Positions 1-6,818 of a DNA stretch of 8,346 nt are shown here, piece by piece. The position numbers and the translations under genes are program-made. Origin of the DNA: CAVRZY01 sp963725415 (GTDB lineage Bacteria; Acidobacteriota; Terriglobia; Bryobacterales; Bryobacteraceae). The notes under the pieces are model-generated. The model had not been told where the DNA came from. It saw only the letters and a list, made by a program, of their open reading frames with translations, and did no database searches. Within the stretch, counting starts at the first letter, position 1, and each line of letters starts with the position of its first letter. The stretch is taken from contig CAVRZY010000052.1 of assembly GCA_963725415.1 (NCBI GenBank), positions 1 through 8,346 on the forward strand, given 5' to 3'.

Positions 1-1071
1 ACGAACCTGGTCGACTGGAAGTTTGAGAATAACGTCATGACCTCCGCTTCGCCTGGCCTGGGCACGACCAGTTGGGTGGGGCGCATGGGAGTCGCTTACA
101 ATACGAACACCCAAAAGTATGTGCTGTTGTCACAATATTCCGGCAGCAACGGCTCCGGCGTCATGTTCGCCACCTGCAATACGCCCTCCGGAAATTTCGT
201 TTACGATCACCTCCAGACCTCGATCCCGATCGTCAACACCAGCACCGGCGACCAGACCGTGTTTCTGGATACCGACGGGACGGCCTACCTGATCTGTTCT
301 AGCGCCAGCGGCCACAGCCATCTGTATGTGCTGCCGCTGCATCCGGCGGATTACCTCACCATTGATCCCGGTGACAACATCTACAACGGGAATGGCCGCG
401 AAGGGAACATGATGTTCAAGTACAACGGCTGGTACTACTTTTGTTCCTCTGATCTGCACGGCTGGAACGCTTCCCATTGTTACGTGATCAATTCAACCAA
501 TATCCTGGGCACCTACTCGGCCGAATACGTGATGAACCGCACCGACTTGGATTTCTGCCACGTCAGCCAGACCGGCTTTGGCGTCACGGCGGTTGGGACC
601 AATGGCACGACCGTTTTGTTTGTCGGCGATCGCTGGTGCGATTTTGCCGGCAATGGCGTCGGGTACAACCAATGGTGTCCGGTCTCCTTCGTCGGCACCA
701 CCCCGACATTCGAGTCCGTGACCCGATTCGACTTGAACGCTGCAGCCGGCACCTGGAGCGTGGTGCCGGGAAACAACTACATATTAAATCCGGGGTTCGA
801 AGCCGACCGGGTCTCGCGGCCACGGTTGAGCCCGCCAGCCCATGTTCCTGGTTTGCGTCAGCGACCAGGTCCGCCGCCTCAGCGCCGGACTGAAGAAGCC
901 GGTCCGTTCGGAGTCCTTGGCCGCCGCCCGCAAAGTCCGGGCCGTCTAGTTTCGCGCAGAGCCGCAAAGTTCTCGCAAAGAGCGCTAAGAATCAACAGGT
1001 TCTTGACTTTGCGCCCTTTGCGTCTTTGCGCGAAACGCGTCTTTGCGCGAAACCAAGGGCTGCTATACTGA
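1..1071 (+). CDS. GH43-like beta-propeller glycoside hydrolase, 5' partial, with disrupted C-terminal tail
   Basis: Seen: the frame is open from base 1 and the true start lies off the left edge. Repeating blade signatures are readable: RMGVAYN...KYVLLSQY (85-135), DQTVFLDTDGTAYLI (250-294), an EGNMMFKYNGWYYF blade (400-441), SQTGFG, GDRW and GYNQW (up to about 680). Known: in GH43 the Asp of the DQTVFLDTDG type blade and the Glu of the EGN blade correspond to the pKa-modulating Asp and the general acid; relatives of this type cleave galactans, arabinans or xylans outside the cell. The catalytic base region is mostly upstream, so specificity cannot be called. A linker NPGFEADRVS (787-816) normally leads into a carbohydrate-binding domain. 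Here it is followed by about 84 Arg/Pro/Leu-rich codons that resemble nothing and read through a palindromic repeat to a TGA at 1069-1071. The catalytic fold looks intact but the C-terminus is lost, so the gene may be decaying. The GH43 fold is fairly sure; the subfamily is not. Confidence 0.75.
   Translation, partial: TNLVDWKFENNVMTSASPGLGTTSWVGRMGVAYNTNTQKYVLLSQYSGSNGSGVMFATCNTPSGNFVYDHLQTSIPIVNTSTGDQTVFLDTDGTAYLICSSASGHSHLYVLPLHPADYLTIDPGDNIYNGNGREGNMMFKYNGWYYFCSSDLHGWNASHCYVINSTNILGTYSAEYVMNRTDLDFCHVSQTGFGVTAVGTNGTTVLFVGDRWCDFAGNGVGYNQWCPVSFVGTTPTFESVTRFDLNAAAGTWSVVPGNNYILNPGFEADRVSRPRLSPPAHVPGLRQRPGPPPQRRTEEAGPFGVLGRRPQSPGRLVSRRAAKFSQRALRINRFLTLRPLRLCAKRVFARNQGLLY
817..949 (+). other. 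Unrelated remnant between the GH43 linker and the repeat
   Basis: After 816 the GH43 frame loses protein-like character. In the +2 frame, after a TGA at 827-829, there is a short open stretch (830-949). It starts with an ATG at 842 and ends in TAG at 947-949, encoding 35 residues that begin MFLVCVSDQVRRL and contain GLKKPVRSESLAAARKV. The 'KKPVRSESL' pattern recalls the KP-V-x-x-x-x-L end of response-regulator receiver domains, but this is a weak resemblance on a very short piece. There is no convincing ribosome binding site, so I read it as a gene remnant or scrambled tail rather than a working small gene. Confidence 0.3.
949..1053. repeat. Imperfect palindromic intergenic repeat with a tandemly duplicated outer end
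   Basis: Left arm 949-980 (GTTTCGCGCAGAGCCGCAAAG then TCGCAAAG) is an imperfect inverted copy of the right arm 1007-1036 (CTTTGCG, CTTTGCG, CTTTGCGCGAAAC). Between them an inner stem AAGAA (987-991) / TTCTT (1000-1004) closes an 8-base loop. The outer 17 bases of the right arm, GCGTCTTTGCGCGAAAC, occur twice in direct tandem (1020-1036 and 1037-1053). The iterated CTTTGCG / CGCAAAG unit is typical of dispersed, non-coding palindromes in GC-rich soil bacteria. The transcript could fold into a long hairpin, and the element may act as a terminator or insulator behind the upstream gene. No transposase is present. Confidence 0.75.
1042..1069 (+). promoter_or_regulatory. Probable sigma70-type promoter of the S41 protease-guaA unit (extended -10)
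   Basis: TGCTATACT at 1061-1069 is a good extended -10 (TGn followed by TATACT, one mismatch from TATAAT). The only candidate -35 is a weak TTTGCG at 1042-1047 (16-base spacer), which lies inside the second copy of the repeat's duplicated end. Transcription would start near 1076, leaving about 19 untranslated bases that hold the GGAG ribosome binding site at 1083-1086. Predicted from sequence alone. Confidence 0.55.
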
Positions 1072-1094
1072 AAGTGAACTCCGGAGTCACAAGA

Positions 1095-2699
1095 ATGGCT
1101 CGACGCCGACTTTTTCTCTTTTTTGCCCCGCTCATCATCCTGGCCTGCTCGCTTTTGGGCGGCATCTACGGGCCGGGCCTGGAGGGCGCTTCCGCCGCCG
1201 CCTCGGACGACGATATCAACGCCGGCGTCAAGACCTTCACCAAGGTGCTCAGTCTGGTGGAGGAGAACTTTGCTGACCCGGTCAGTCCGGACAAGGCCAT
1301 CTACAAAGGCGCGATTGTGGGGATGCTCCGCACCCTGGACCCGCACTCCGGCTTCTTCGACCCGCACGACTTCCAGTTGCTGCGTGAGGACCAGAAGGGC
1401 CATTACTACGGGGTGGGCATGCAGATCGGCCCCAGCCGCACCGGCAACGGCAAGACCATCGTCATCATGCCCTTCCCCGGTTCACCGGCCTATAAGGCCG
1501 GGATTCGCCCTGGCGACTACATCCTGGCGGTCGATGACAAGCCCACCGACAAGCTCGGTTTGCCCGAAATCGCCGACCTGCTGAAAGGACCGCGCGGAAC
1601 GCGGGTCAAGGTCACCATCGGCCGGGAAGGGACCGAGAAGCCCCTGACCTTCCAGCTCACCCGCGACGAGATTCCCCGCAAGAGCGTCGGGGAAGCCTTC
1701 TGGATCCGGCCCGGCATTGCCTACCTGGATATTGACCAGTTCAACGAGAACACCAGCCGGGAAGTCGAGGCGGGGCTGACACGTCTGGGTGAGCAGAACG
1801 TTAAGGGCCTGCTGCTGGATCTGCGCGGCAATCCGGGCGGCCTGCTCAACGAGGGCGTGGCGGTGGCCGACCGTTTCCTGCACAAAGGCCAGACCATCGT
1901 CTCCCATCGCGGCCGGGCCTCGGCGGAGAAGCCCTATACCGCCAAGCACGGCAACGCCGGCCGCGACTATCCCATTGTTGTGCTGGTGGACCATCAATCC
2001 GCCTCGGCCGCCGAGATTGTAGCCGGCGCCCTCCAGGACCACGACCGCGCCTGGATCCTGGGAGAGACCACCTTCGGCAAGGGCTTGGTTCAGACCGTCT
2101 ACCCGCTCATCGAGAACACCGGCCTGGCTCTCACCACCGCCCACTACTACACCCCCAGTGGCCGGCTCATCCAGCGCGATTATTCCCACACCTCCTTCCT
2201 CGACTACTACTACGGCCGTAAGGAGTCCGATTCCAAGGCCCCGCTGGATGTGAAAATGACTGACAGCGGCCGCACTGTCTACGGCGGCGGCGGCATCACT
2301 CCCGACGAAAAGGTCCCGGCCACTAAATTGGACCGCTTCCAGACCGACCTGAAATATCGCAAGTACGCCTTCTTCAATTTCGCTTCCAAGTACCTCGGCA
2401 CTCACGAGGCCAAGCTGCCGCAAAACTGGGAACCCGACCAGGCCATCTTGAACGACTTTCACCAGTACCTGCTGAAGGAAGGGGTGAACTTCACCGAGGC
2501 CCAGTTCGCCCAGCACAACGACTGGATCAAGTCGGAGCTCAGGTACGAGATGTACATCAGCGCTTTCGGAGTGGACGAGGCCCGGCGGCTGGCTGTCGAG
2601 AACGATCCAGTGGTGGGCAAAGCCATCGACGCTCTGCCCAAGGCCAAAGCCCTGCTCGAGACTGCGAAGAAAGTGATCGCCCAGCGGGTCACGAAATAA
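1095..2699 (+). CDS. ctpA: S41-family C-terminal processing peptidase (CtpA/Prc type), exported
   Basis: A serine protease of the cell envelope that trims or degrades proteins from their C-termini. The chosen ATG at 1095 gives 534 residues and has GGAG 8 bases upstream; longer in-frame starts such as TTG at 1026 lie in the repeat and upstream of the promoter. Seen: an RRR-positive N-terminus and a hydrophobic segment (about 6-26) as signal peptide or membrane anchor; a PDZ domain (about 98-190, with GVGMQI, GSPAYKAGI and PGDYIL); an S41 core with LDLRGNPGGLL (241-251), the catalytic Ser304 in QSASAAEIVAGALQD, and Lys329 in GETTFGKGLVQ with Gln333. The 25-residue Ser-Lys spacing equals that of E. 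coli Prc (S430/K455). All dyad residues are present, so it should be active. A mostly helical tail of about 130 residues (from about 405) follows the protease core. It is followed after 10 bases by guaA, probably cotranscribed. The symbol is by family, as several Ctp paralogues exist. Confidence 0.93.
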   Translation: MARRRLFLFFAPLIILACSLLGGIYGPGLEGASAAASDDDINAGVKTFTKVLSLVEENFADPVSPDKAIYKGAIVGMLRTLDPHSGFFDPHDFQLLREDQKGHYYGVGMQIGPSRTGNGKTIVIMPFPGSPAYKAGIRPGDYILAVDDKPTDKLGLPEIADLLKGPRGTRVKVTIGREGTEKPLTFQLTRDEIPRKSVGEAFWIRPGIAYLDIDQFNENTSREVEAGLTRLGEQNVKGLLLDLRGNPGGLLNEGVAVADRFLHKGQTIVSHRGRASAEKPYTAKHGNAGRDYPIVVLVDHQSASAAEIVAGALQDHDRAWILGETTFGKGLVQTVYPLIENTGLALTTAHYYTPSGRLIQRDYSHTSFLDYYYGRKESDSKAPLDVKMTDSGRTVYGGGGITPDEKVPATKLDRFQTDLKYRKYAFFNFASKYLGTHEAKLPQNWEPDQAILNDFHQYLLKEGVNFTEAQFAQHNDWIKSELRYEMYISAFGVDEARRLAVENDPVVGKAIDALPKAKALLETAKKVIAQRVTK

Positions 2700-2709
2700 A
2701 CCGCCCAGT

Positions 2710-4491
2710 GTGAACGCGTACTCTCCCACGCCCCAGATCACGGTGCTGGATGCCGGGGGACAGTATTGCCATCTGATCGCGCGCAAGGTGCGTGAATTGG
2801 GCGTGTACGCCGAAGTGCGCCCCTCCGATACGCCGCGGCAGGATCTGCCCGGCCCCCGCGGCATCATCATTTCCGGCGGCCCCTCCAGCGTCTACGAACC
2901 CGGCAGTCCTTCGGTCGATCCGGCCATCTTCGCGCTGGGAGTCCCGATCCTCGGCATCTGCTACGGCTTGCAACTGATGGCCCACCTGCTCGGCGGCTCG
3001 GTCCAGAAGGGGGACAGAGGCGAGTACGGCCTCGCGTTTCTCGAGCTTGTCGGCGCCGCTCCGCTATTTGAAGGCTTGGCCGCGGACCGCCAGCAGGTCT
3101 GGATGAGCCATCGCGACTTGGTGAGCGCCACTCCACCGGGTTTCCAGGTGCTCGGCCGCACCGAAACCTGCCCCGTGTCTGCCATGGGCCACCCGGCGCG
3201 CCGCCTCTACGGCGTTCAGTTCCATCCCGAAGTCGTCCACACCACCCAGGGCAGAGAAATCCTGGACAACTTCTTGTTCCGGATCTGTGACTGCCGCAAG
3301 GATTGGAATCCCAAGCACCGCATCCCCCTCATCACGGCGCGCATCCGCGAGCTGGCCGGCAGCCGCAACGTGTTCTTCTTCGTCAGCGGCGGCGTGGATT
3401 CCTCGGTCGCCTACACGCTCTGCCTCCGCGCGCTGGGGCCGGATCGCGTGCGCGGAACTTACGTCGATACGGGTTTGATGCGGGAGGGCGAAACCGAGTT
3501 CGTTCGCCATGCGTTCGACATCTTCGGTTCCGGCACGGTGCGCGTCGAGGCCGCGGAAGAGCGCTTTCGGAGCGCGCTGGCCGGGGTCTCGGACCCGGAG
3601 CAGAAACGCCGCATCATCGGCGAGGAATTCGTCGAAGTGCAGGAGCAGATTATCGAGTCCGGCCACTTCCTGGAAGGCGACTGGATCCTGGGCCAGGGCA
3701 CCATCTACCCCGACACCATCGAATCCGGCGGCACCGCCCACGCCGCCGTGATCAAGACCCATCACAACCGCGTCCCGGGCATCCAGCGCCTCATTGAGAC
3801 CGGCCGCCTGCTGGAGCCGCTCAGCTCCTTCTACAAGGACGAGGTGCGCGAGATCGGCCTCGAGTTAGGCCTGCCCGAGGAACTCGTGCGCCGCCACCCC
3901 TTCCCGGGGCCGGGCCTGGCCGTCCGCTGTCTGTGCTCGGAATTCGACGCCCCCGTACGCCGCCTCGAGGAAGGCTGGCTCCTTCCGCTTAATTCAGTCG
4001 GCGTTCAAGGCGACTCCCGCAGTTACGCCTCGGTCCTGGCGCTGGACCAGTTCCCCTCCCCGGAAGCCAACCTGCACCAGGCGGCCACCCTCCTCATCAA
4101 CCGCATCCGCGGCATCAACCGCGTCGTGGCTCAAGTTCAGACACGCGCTCCTCTGGATTCCCTTCAGGTGCGCCGCAGCGCTCTCAGCGCTGAGCGGCTC
4201 AACCGTTTGCGTCATGCCGACGCCATCGTCCGCCGGCTCTCCCGCCAGCACGGTTTCGACTCCCAGGTCTGGCAGTTCCCCGTCATCCTGATCCCGCTGG
4301 GCGCCCCGGCTTTCCCCGATTCCCTGGTGCTCCGCCCCATCGACTCGGTGGACGGCATGACCGCCCACTCCGTGCCCATGGACCCAGCCCTCCTGCGCAC
4401 CATGGCGAACGAGCTGTTGCAGCTCGAAGGCCTCTGTGCGGTCTTCTACGACCTCACCCACAAACCCCCGGCCACCATCGAGTGGGAGTAG
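2710..4491 (+). CDS. guaA: GMP synthase (glutamine-hydrolysing), long two-lobed form
   Basis: Converts XMP, ATP and glutamine to GMP, the last step of de novo guanine nucleotide synthesis, in the cytoplasm. Seen: an N-terminal class I glutamine amidotransferase (about 10-195) with nucleophile Cys84 (GICYG) and His172/Glu174 (QFHPE); the ATP pyrophosphatase P-loop SGGVDSS (226-232); GQGTIYPDTIESG; and the XMP-site loop RHPFPGPGLAVR (395-406), ending in the invariant KPPATIEWE. At 593 residues it exceeds the roughly 510-525 of most bacterial enzymes. The excess lies between 407 and 545: a first lobe (LLPLNSVGVQGDSRSY, about 424-475) and a second (FPVILIPLG onward, about 515-593), the arrangement of human GMPS. 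The GTG start at 2710 lacks a clear Shine-Dalgarno sequence and follows the protease stop by 10 bases, so translational coupling is likely. The next in-frame Met (residue 90) is past the catalytic Cys, so the GTG start is favoured. Confidence 0.96.
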   Translation: MNAYSPTPQITVLDAGGQYCHLIARKVRELGVYAEVRPSDTPRQDLPGPRGIIISGGPSSVYEPGSPSVDPAIFALGVPILGICYGLQLMAHLLGGSVQKGDRGEYGLAFLELVGAAPLFEGLAADRQQVWMSHRDLVSATPPGFQVLGRTETCPVSAMGHPARRLYGVQFHPEVVHTTQGREILDNFLFRICDCRKDWNPKHRIPLITARIRELAGSRNVFFFVSGGVDSSVAYTLCLRALGPDRVRGTYVDTGLMREGETEFVRHAFDIFGSGTVRVEAAEERFRSALAGVSDPEQKRRIIGEEFVEVQEQIIESGHFLEGDWILGQGTIYPDTIESGGTAHAAVIKTHHNRVPGIQRLIETGRLLEPLSSFYKDEVREIGLELGLPEELVRRHPFPGPGLAVRCLCSEFDAPVRRLEEGWLLPLNSVGVQGDSRSYASVLALDQFPSPEANLHQAATLLINRIRGINRVVAQVQTRAPLDSLQVRRSALSAERLNRLRHADAIVRRLSRQHGFDSQVWQFPVILIPLGAPAFPDSLVLRPIDSVDGMTAHSVPMDPALLRTMANELLQLEGLCAVFYDLTHKPPATIEWE

Positions 4492-4531
4492 GGACCAAGC
4501 CTGGCGCGTGCCGGCGGATGGGTTCACCCGC

Positions 4532-5383
4532 TCAGCCCAGCTTCTTGAGCCGGGCCTCGACGTCTGCCTTGAGCTTGTCGATGAAGCCGAGGGTGTAAGC
4601 CGCAACCGAAAGCCCGGGATCTTCAATCAGCGGCGTCAGGTCCATGGCATAGGTGAGGGCGGTCTCGACGTCGGTGGCGTGCGAGGCGTAGTAGGTGGCG
4701 TTGGCCAGGCGCCGGCCGGCGGTGGCCAGGTCGTAGCGCTTGCCGCCGCTCACCTGCGAGTCGAACAGCGCCCACCAGCGAGGCCGCCAGGTTGGCCTGC
4801 GCGGAGACCGGCAGCACCTGCTTGTCCTCGTCCGGCAGCCAGTCCAGGTCGCGCCACACTTCGCAGCCGTAGACCTTCTTGGGACGAAACTCCGCGCCCA
4901 GCTCGCGCAGCGCCGCGATGGCCCGCAAGGCCGCTGCCCACGTGCGTATCGTGCTTGTCGGCCAGGATTGTGCAGGTAAACCACCTCCGGCTTTGCCAGT
5001 CTGAAGATCGCCAGCAGGTCCTCGCGCACGCCCGCGTTGTTGGGATCTTTGACCGCGGAGCTGGAGTAGCCGAGCTGGATCACGCAGGCATACTCGCCGA
5101 CGTAGGCCGCCTTGCGCTGTTCCCTTAAGCGGACCCTCTGCATTTCCTCGTCGGTGTAGTGCCCGTAAATGCCCGTGCGCGGGCTGCCCGCGCCGTTGGT
5201 CACCACCACTCCCGTGAACCACTGGTCGCTCCGGCCGAAGCATTGCCGATGCCGTGATAGGCCATGATCTCGATGTCGTCCTGGTGCGCGGAAATCGACA
5301 GATGGGTGGTGCGGGAAAGCGCAGCGCTTTCGCTCGACCCCGTCGGGGACAAACAGGTCGGCTTGTGGATTATGAAATCGCAT
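4532..5383 (-). pseudogene. PIG-L (LmbE-like) family deacetylase, interrupted by five frame changes
   Basis: PIG-L enzymes are zinc-dependent deacetylases of N-acetylglucosamine-type sugars. ATG at 5383 has GGAG 4 bases upstream (5391-5388), 11 bases after the ROK gene's stop. The continuous frame gives 283 residues with family-like ends: MRFHNPQADLFVPDGVE, then DQWFTGVVVTNGAG through KPEVVYLHN, then LFDSQVSGGKRYDLATAG to the end. Between these the homology sits in other frames: THLSISAHQDDIEIMAYHGI (5307-5248), LADKHDTHV (4965-4939) and ALRAIAALRELGAEF to ANLAASLVG (about 4931-4770). The jumps fall near 5332, 5247-5243, 4966, 4938 and 4769. Zinc ligands expected in AHQDD and DTH are absent from the continuous frame, so as written the product would be inactive. 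The repaired protein would be about 282 residues, a normal length. Note Gln for Pro in the usual AHPDD motif. Sequence error is the main alternative to a true pseudogene. Confidence 0.85.
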
Positions 5384-5394
5384 CGTTCTCCGTC

Positions 5395-6798
5395 CTACTT
5401 TCTGAGGCTGGGCAGGCTGGCGGCCGCCACGGCCTGTCCGTGCCGCTTTTCCTTCTCGCCCGGCGTGTGGATCTTGACGGCTTCGGCCACTTCGGGGAAC
5501 TCCGCTTTGAGGACCTGGCCGGCCACCTCCAGGATCAGGTCCCCGCCCATCCCGCTCATCACCCGGCCCAGCACCAGCAGGTTGCGCAGGTCGTAGAAAT
5601 CGGCGTAGTGGGCGATCGTGTAGCCGAAATACACTCCGATGGTCTCGTAGATTCGCCGCGCCCGTTCGTCTCCCGCCGCCATCAGCTTCTGCACTTCGAC
5701 CAGCCTGGCGGCCAACGGCATCTGATCCGGCAGCTCGATCCCCGCCGCCGGAAGCAGCCGTGCCACCGCTTGCTGCGAGAAGTACTGCACGCCCACGCCC
5801 TCATCGCCCGACCACTCATCCACCGGGCCATTCTCCCGATAGTCCACTGGAGCGAAGGCCAGCTCATTCAGCCAGTTGGTGATGTTGCCCTGCGGGGTGA
5901 CGTAGCCCGCCGCCAGGCTGCTGCCCATGGCGACGCCCAGCACCGCGTTGTCGTTCAGCGCCATCGAGCCCGCCAGCGCCGTCACCTCGCCATCGTTCAC
6001 CACTTCGAAGGGCACTCCGCCCCAGGCTCCCTGCAATTCGAAAAACAGGCGGCGAATCCGCTGGTTGAACAACTCCGGCGGCACCCCGCGGAAAAGCGAG
6101 GCCACGCGAACCTCGTTGTTCACATAGACGCCGGCCGCGCTGCCCCCGATGGCGTCCACCCGCGGCAGCTTGGCCGCGGCGCGTTTCAGCGAATCGTTGA
6201 TCCCGTCGAAATGGTATTGCGGGTCCGACTGGAAACTGGGGTCCCAGGCCACTTCCTCACTGAAGACCACCTCGCCGTCGATCACCGCAGCGGACTTCCG
6301 GTCGCTGGCGCCCAAATCGAAACCGATGCGGCACCCTTCCAGATGGCGTCCCAACGCGGCGGTCGTTTCTTTCTCCTGTGGCACACCATCGTAACCACTC
6401 CCCTCGATCACCATGGGCCGCCCGTACACGCGTTCTCCCATGAAGTGGAAGTCGAAGGCGCGCCTCCCAGCGGGTGAATAAACGCCCTGGATGTAGCCCG
6501 CAATCCGTGGCTCCCCGGCAATGGTGACCTTGTATCCCCCCTTCTGCCACAGCAGGAATTTCACCAGCCGTTCCACGTACCGCTCATTGGCCGGGATGTT
6601 AGCGCCTTCGTGCGGAAGAACCCTGGTGCGGCACACGGAGACCGATCCATCCGAGCGCTCCAGGGCGATCGCCAGGTTCTGGCCCTTGCCGCTCTCCTCT
6701 ACCCTGGCGCGAAAGGCCCGGTTCCACAGCGATGCCGGTACGAACCCGGCATCCAGCACCGGGCAAAATTTTGGCGATATTTGAATGAGTCCAGGCAT
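5395..6798 (-). CDS. ROK-family sugar kinase-like protein, long form without the zinc motif
   Basis: ROK proteins are mostly kinases of glucose, fructose, N-acetylglucosamine or N-acetylmannosamine, or sugar-responsive repressors. ATG at 6798 has GAGGAA (6809-6804) at 5 bases. Seen in 467 residues: an N-terminal extension of about 157 residues that shows no helix-turn-helix to my eye, arguing against a NagC/XylR-type repressor; the phosphate-1 loop GFDLGASDRKSAAVIDG (159-175); the probable catalytic Asp269 in EVVNDGEV; and the phosphate-2 loop LGVAMGSSLAAGYV (287-300). The region where canonical members carry His and the CxCGxxGC zinc site here reads NELAFAPVDYRENGPVDEWSG (311-331) with no cysteine. 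Kinase-fold assignment is strong; activity and sugar are inferred. It lies 20 bases after the FAH gene and 11 before the deacetylase gene, suggesting a sugar is deacetylated and phosphorylated by neighbouring products. Confidence 0.85.
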   Translation of the reverse strand: MPGLIQISPKFCPVLDAGFVPASLWNRAFRARVEESGKGQNLAIALERSDGSVSVCRTRVLPHEGANIPANERYVERLVKFLLWQKGGYKVTIAGEPRIAGYIQGVYSPAGRRAFDFHFMGERVYGRPMVIEGSGYDGVPQEKETTAALGRHLEGCRIGFDLGASDRKSAAVIDGEVVFSEEVAWDPSFQSDPQYHFDGINDSLKRAAAKLPRVDAIGGSAAGVYVNNEVRVASLFRGVPPELFNQRIRRLFFELQGAWGGVPFEVVNDGEVTALAGSMALNDNAVLGVAMGSSLAAGYVTPQGNITNWLNELAFAPVDYRENGPVDEWSGDEGVGVQYFSQQAVARLLPAAGIELPDQMPLAARLVEVQKLMAAGDERARRIYETIGVYFGYTIAHYADFYDLRNLLVLGRVMSGMGGDLILEVAGQVLKAEFPEVAEAVKIHTPGEKEKRHGQAVAAASLPSLRK

Positions 6799-6818
6799 TA
6801 CTATTCCTCACTACCACG

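Noticed and set aside
1026..1094. Upstream extension of the protease using TTG at 1026
   Set aside because: It lies within the repeat and ahead of the predicted transcription start, adds 23 residues before a normal signal peptide, and lacks a ribosome binding site, unlike ATG 1095.
1137..1155. Possible lipoprotein signal (ILAC) in the protease N-terminus
   Set aside because: Leu at the -2 position is atypical and the hydrophobic segment continues past the Cys, fitting a plain signal peptide or anchor better.
1482..2870. 462-codon open frame on the minus strand opposite the protease gene
   Set aside because: Antisense shadow of a GC-rich gene: the plus strand carries full S41 motifs with the catalytic dyad, while this translation is Gly/Val-rich with no recognisable domain and crosses into guaA.
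3064..3765. 233-codon minus-strand open frame opposite guaA
   Set aside because: Shadow of guaA, whose amidotransferase and P-loop motifs lie on the other strand in the same interval.
4492..4531. Possible bidirectional terminator between the convergent guaA and deacetylase genes
   Set aside because: Only short imperfect hairpins (a GGC/GCC stem near 4502 and GGG/CCC near 4520) with no T-run on either side.
5230..5340. Programmed frameshifting in the deacetylase
   Set aside because: Five separate shifts would be needed, with no slippery heptamer evident at the sites; sequence error or decay is far simpler.
5254..6477. 407-codon plus-strand open frame opposite the ROK and deacetylase genes
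   Set aside because: His/Arg/Gln-rich translation without domains, spanning the junction of two recognisable minus-strand genes; an antisense artefact.
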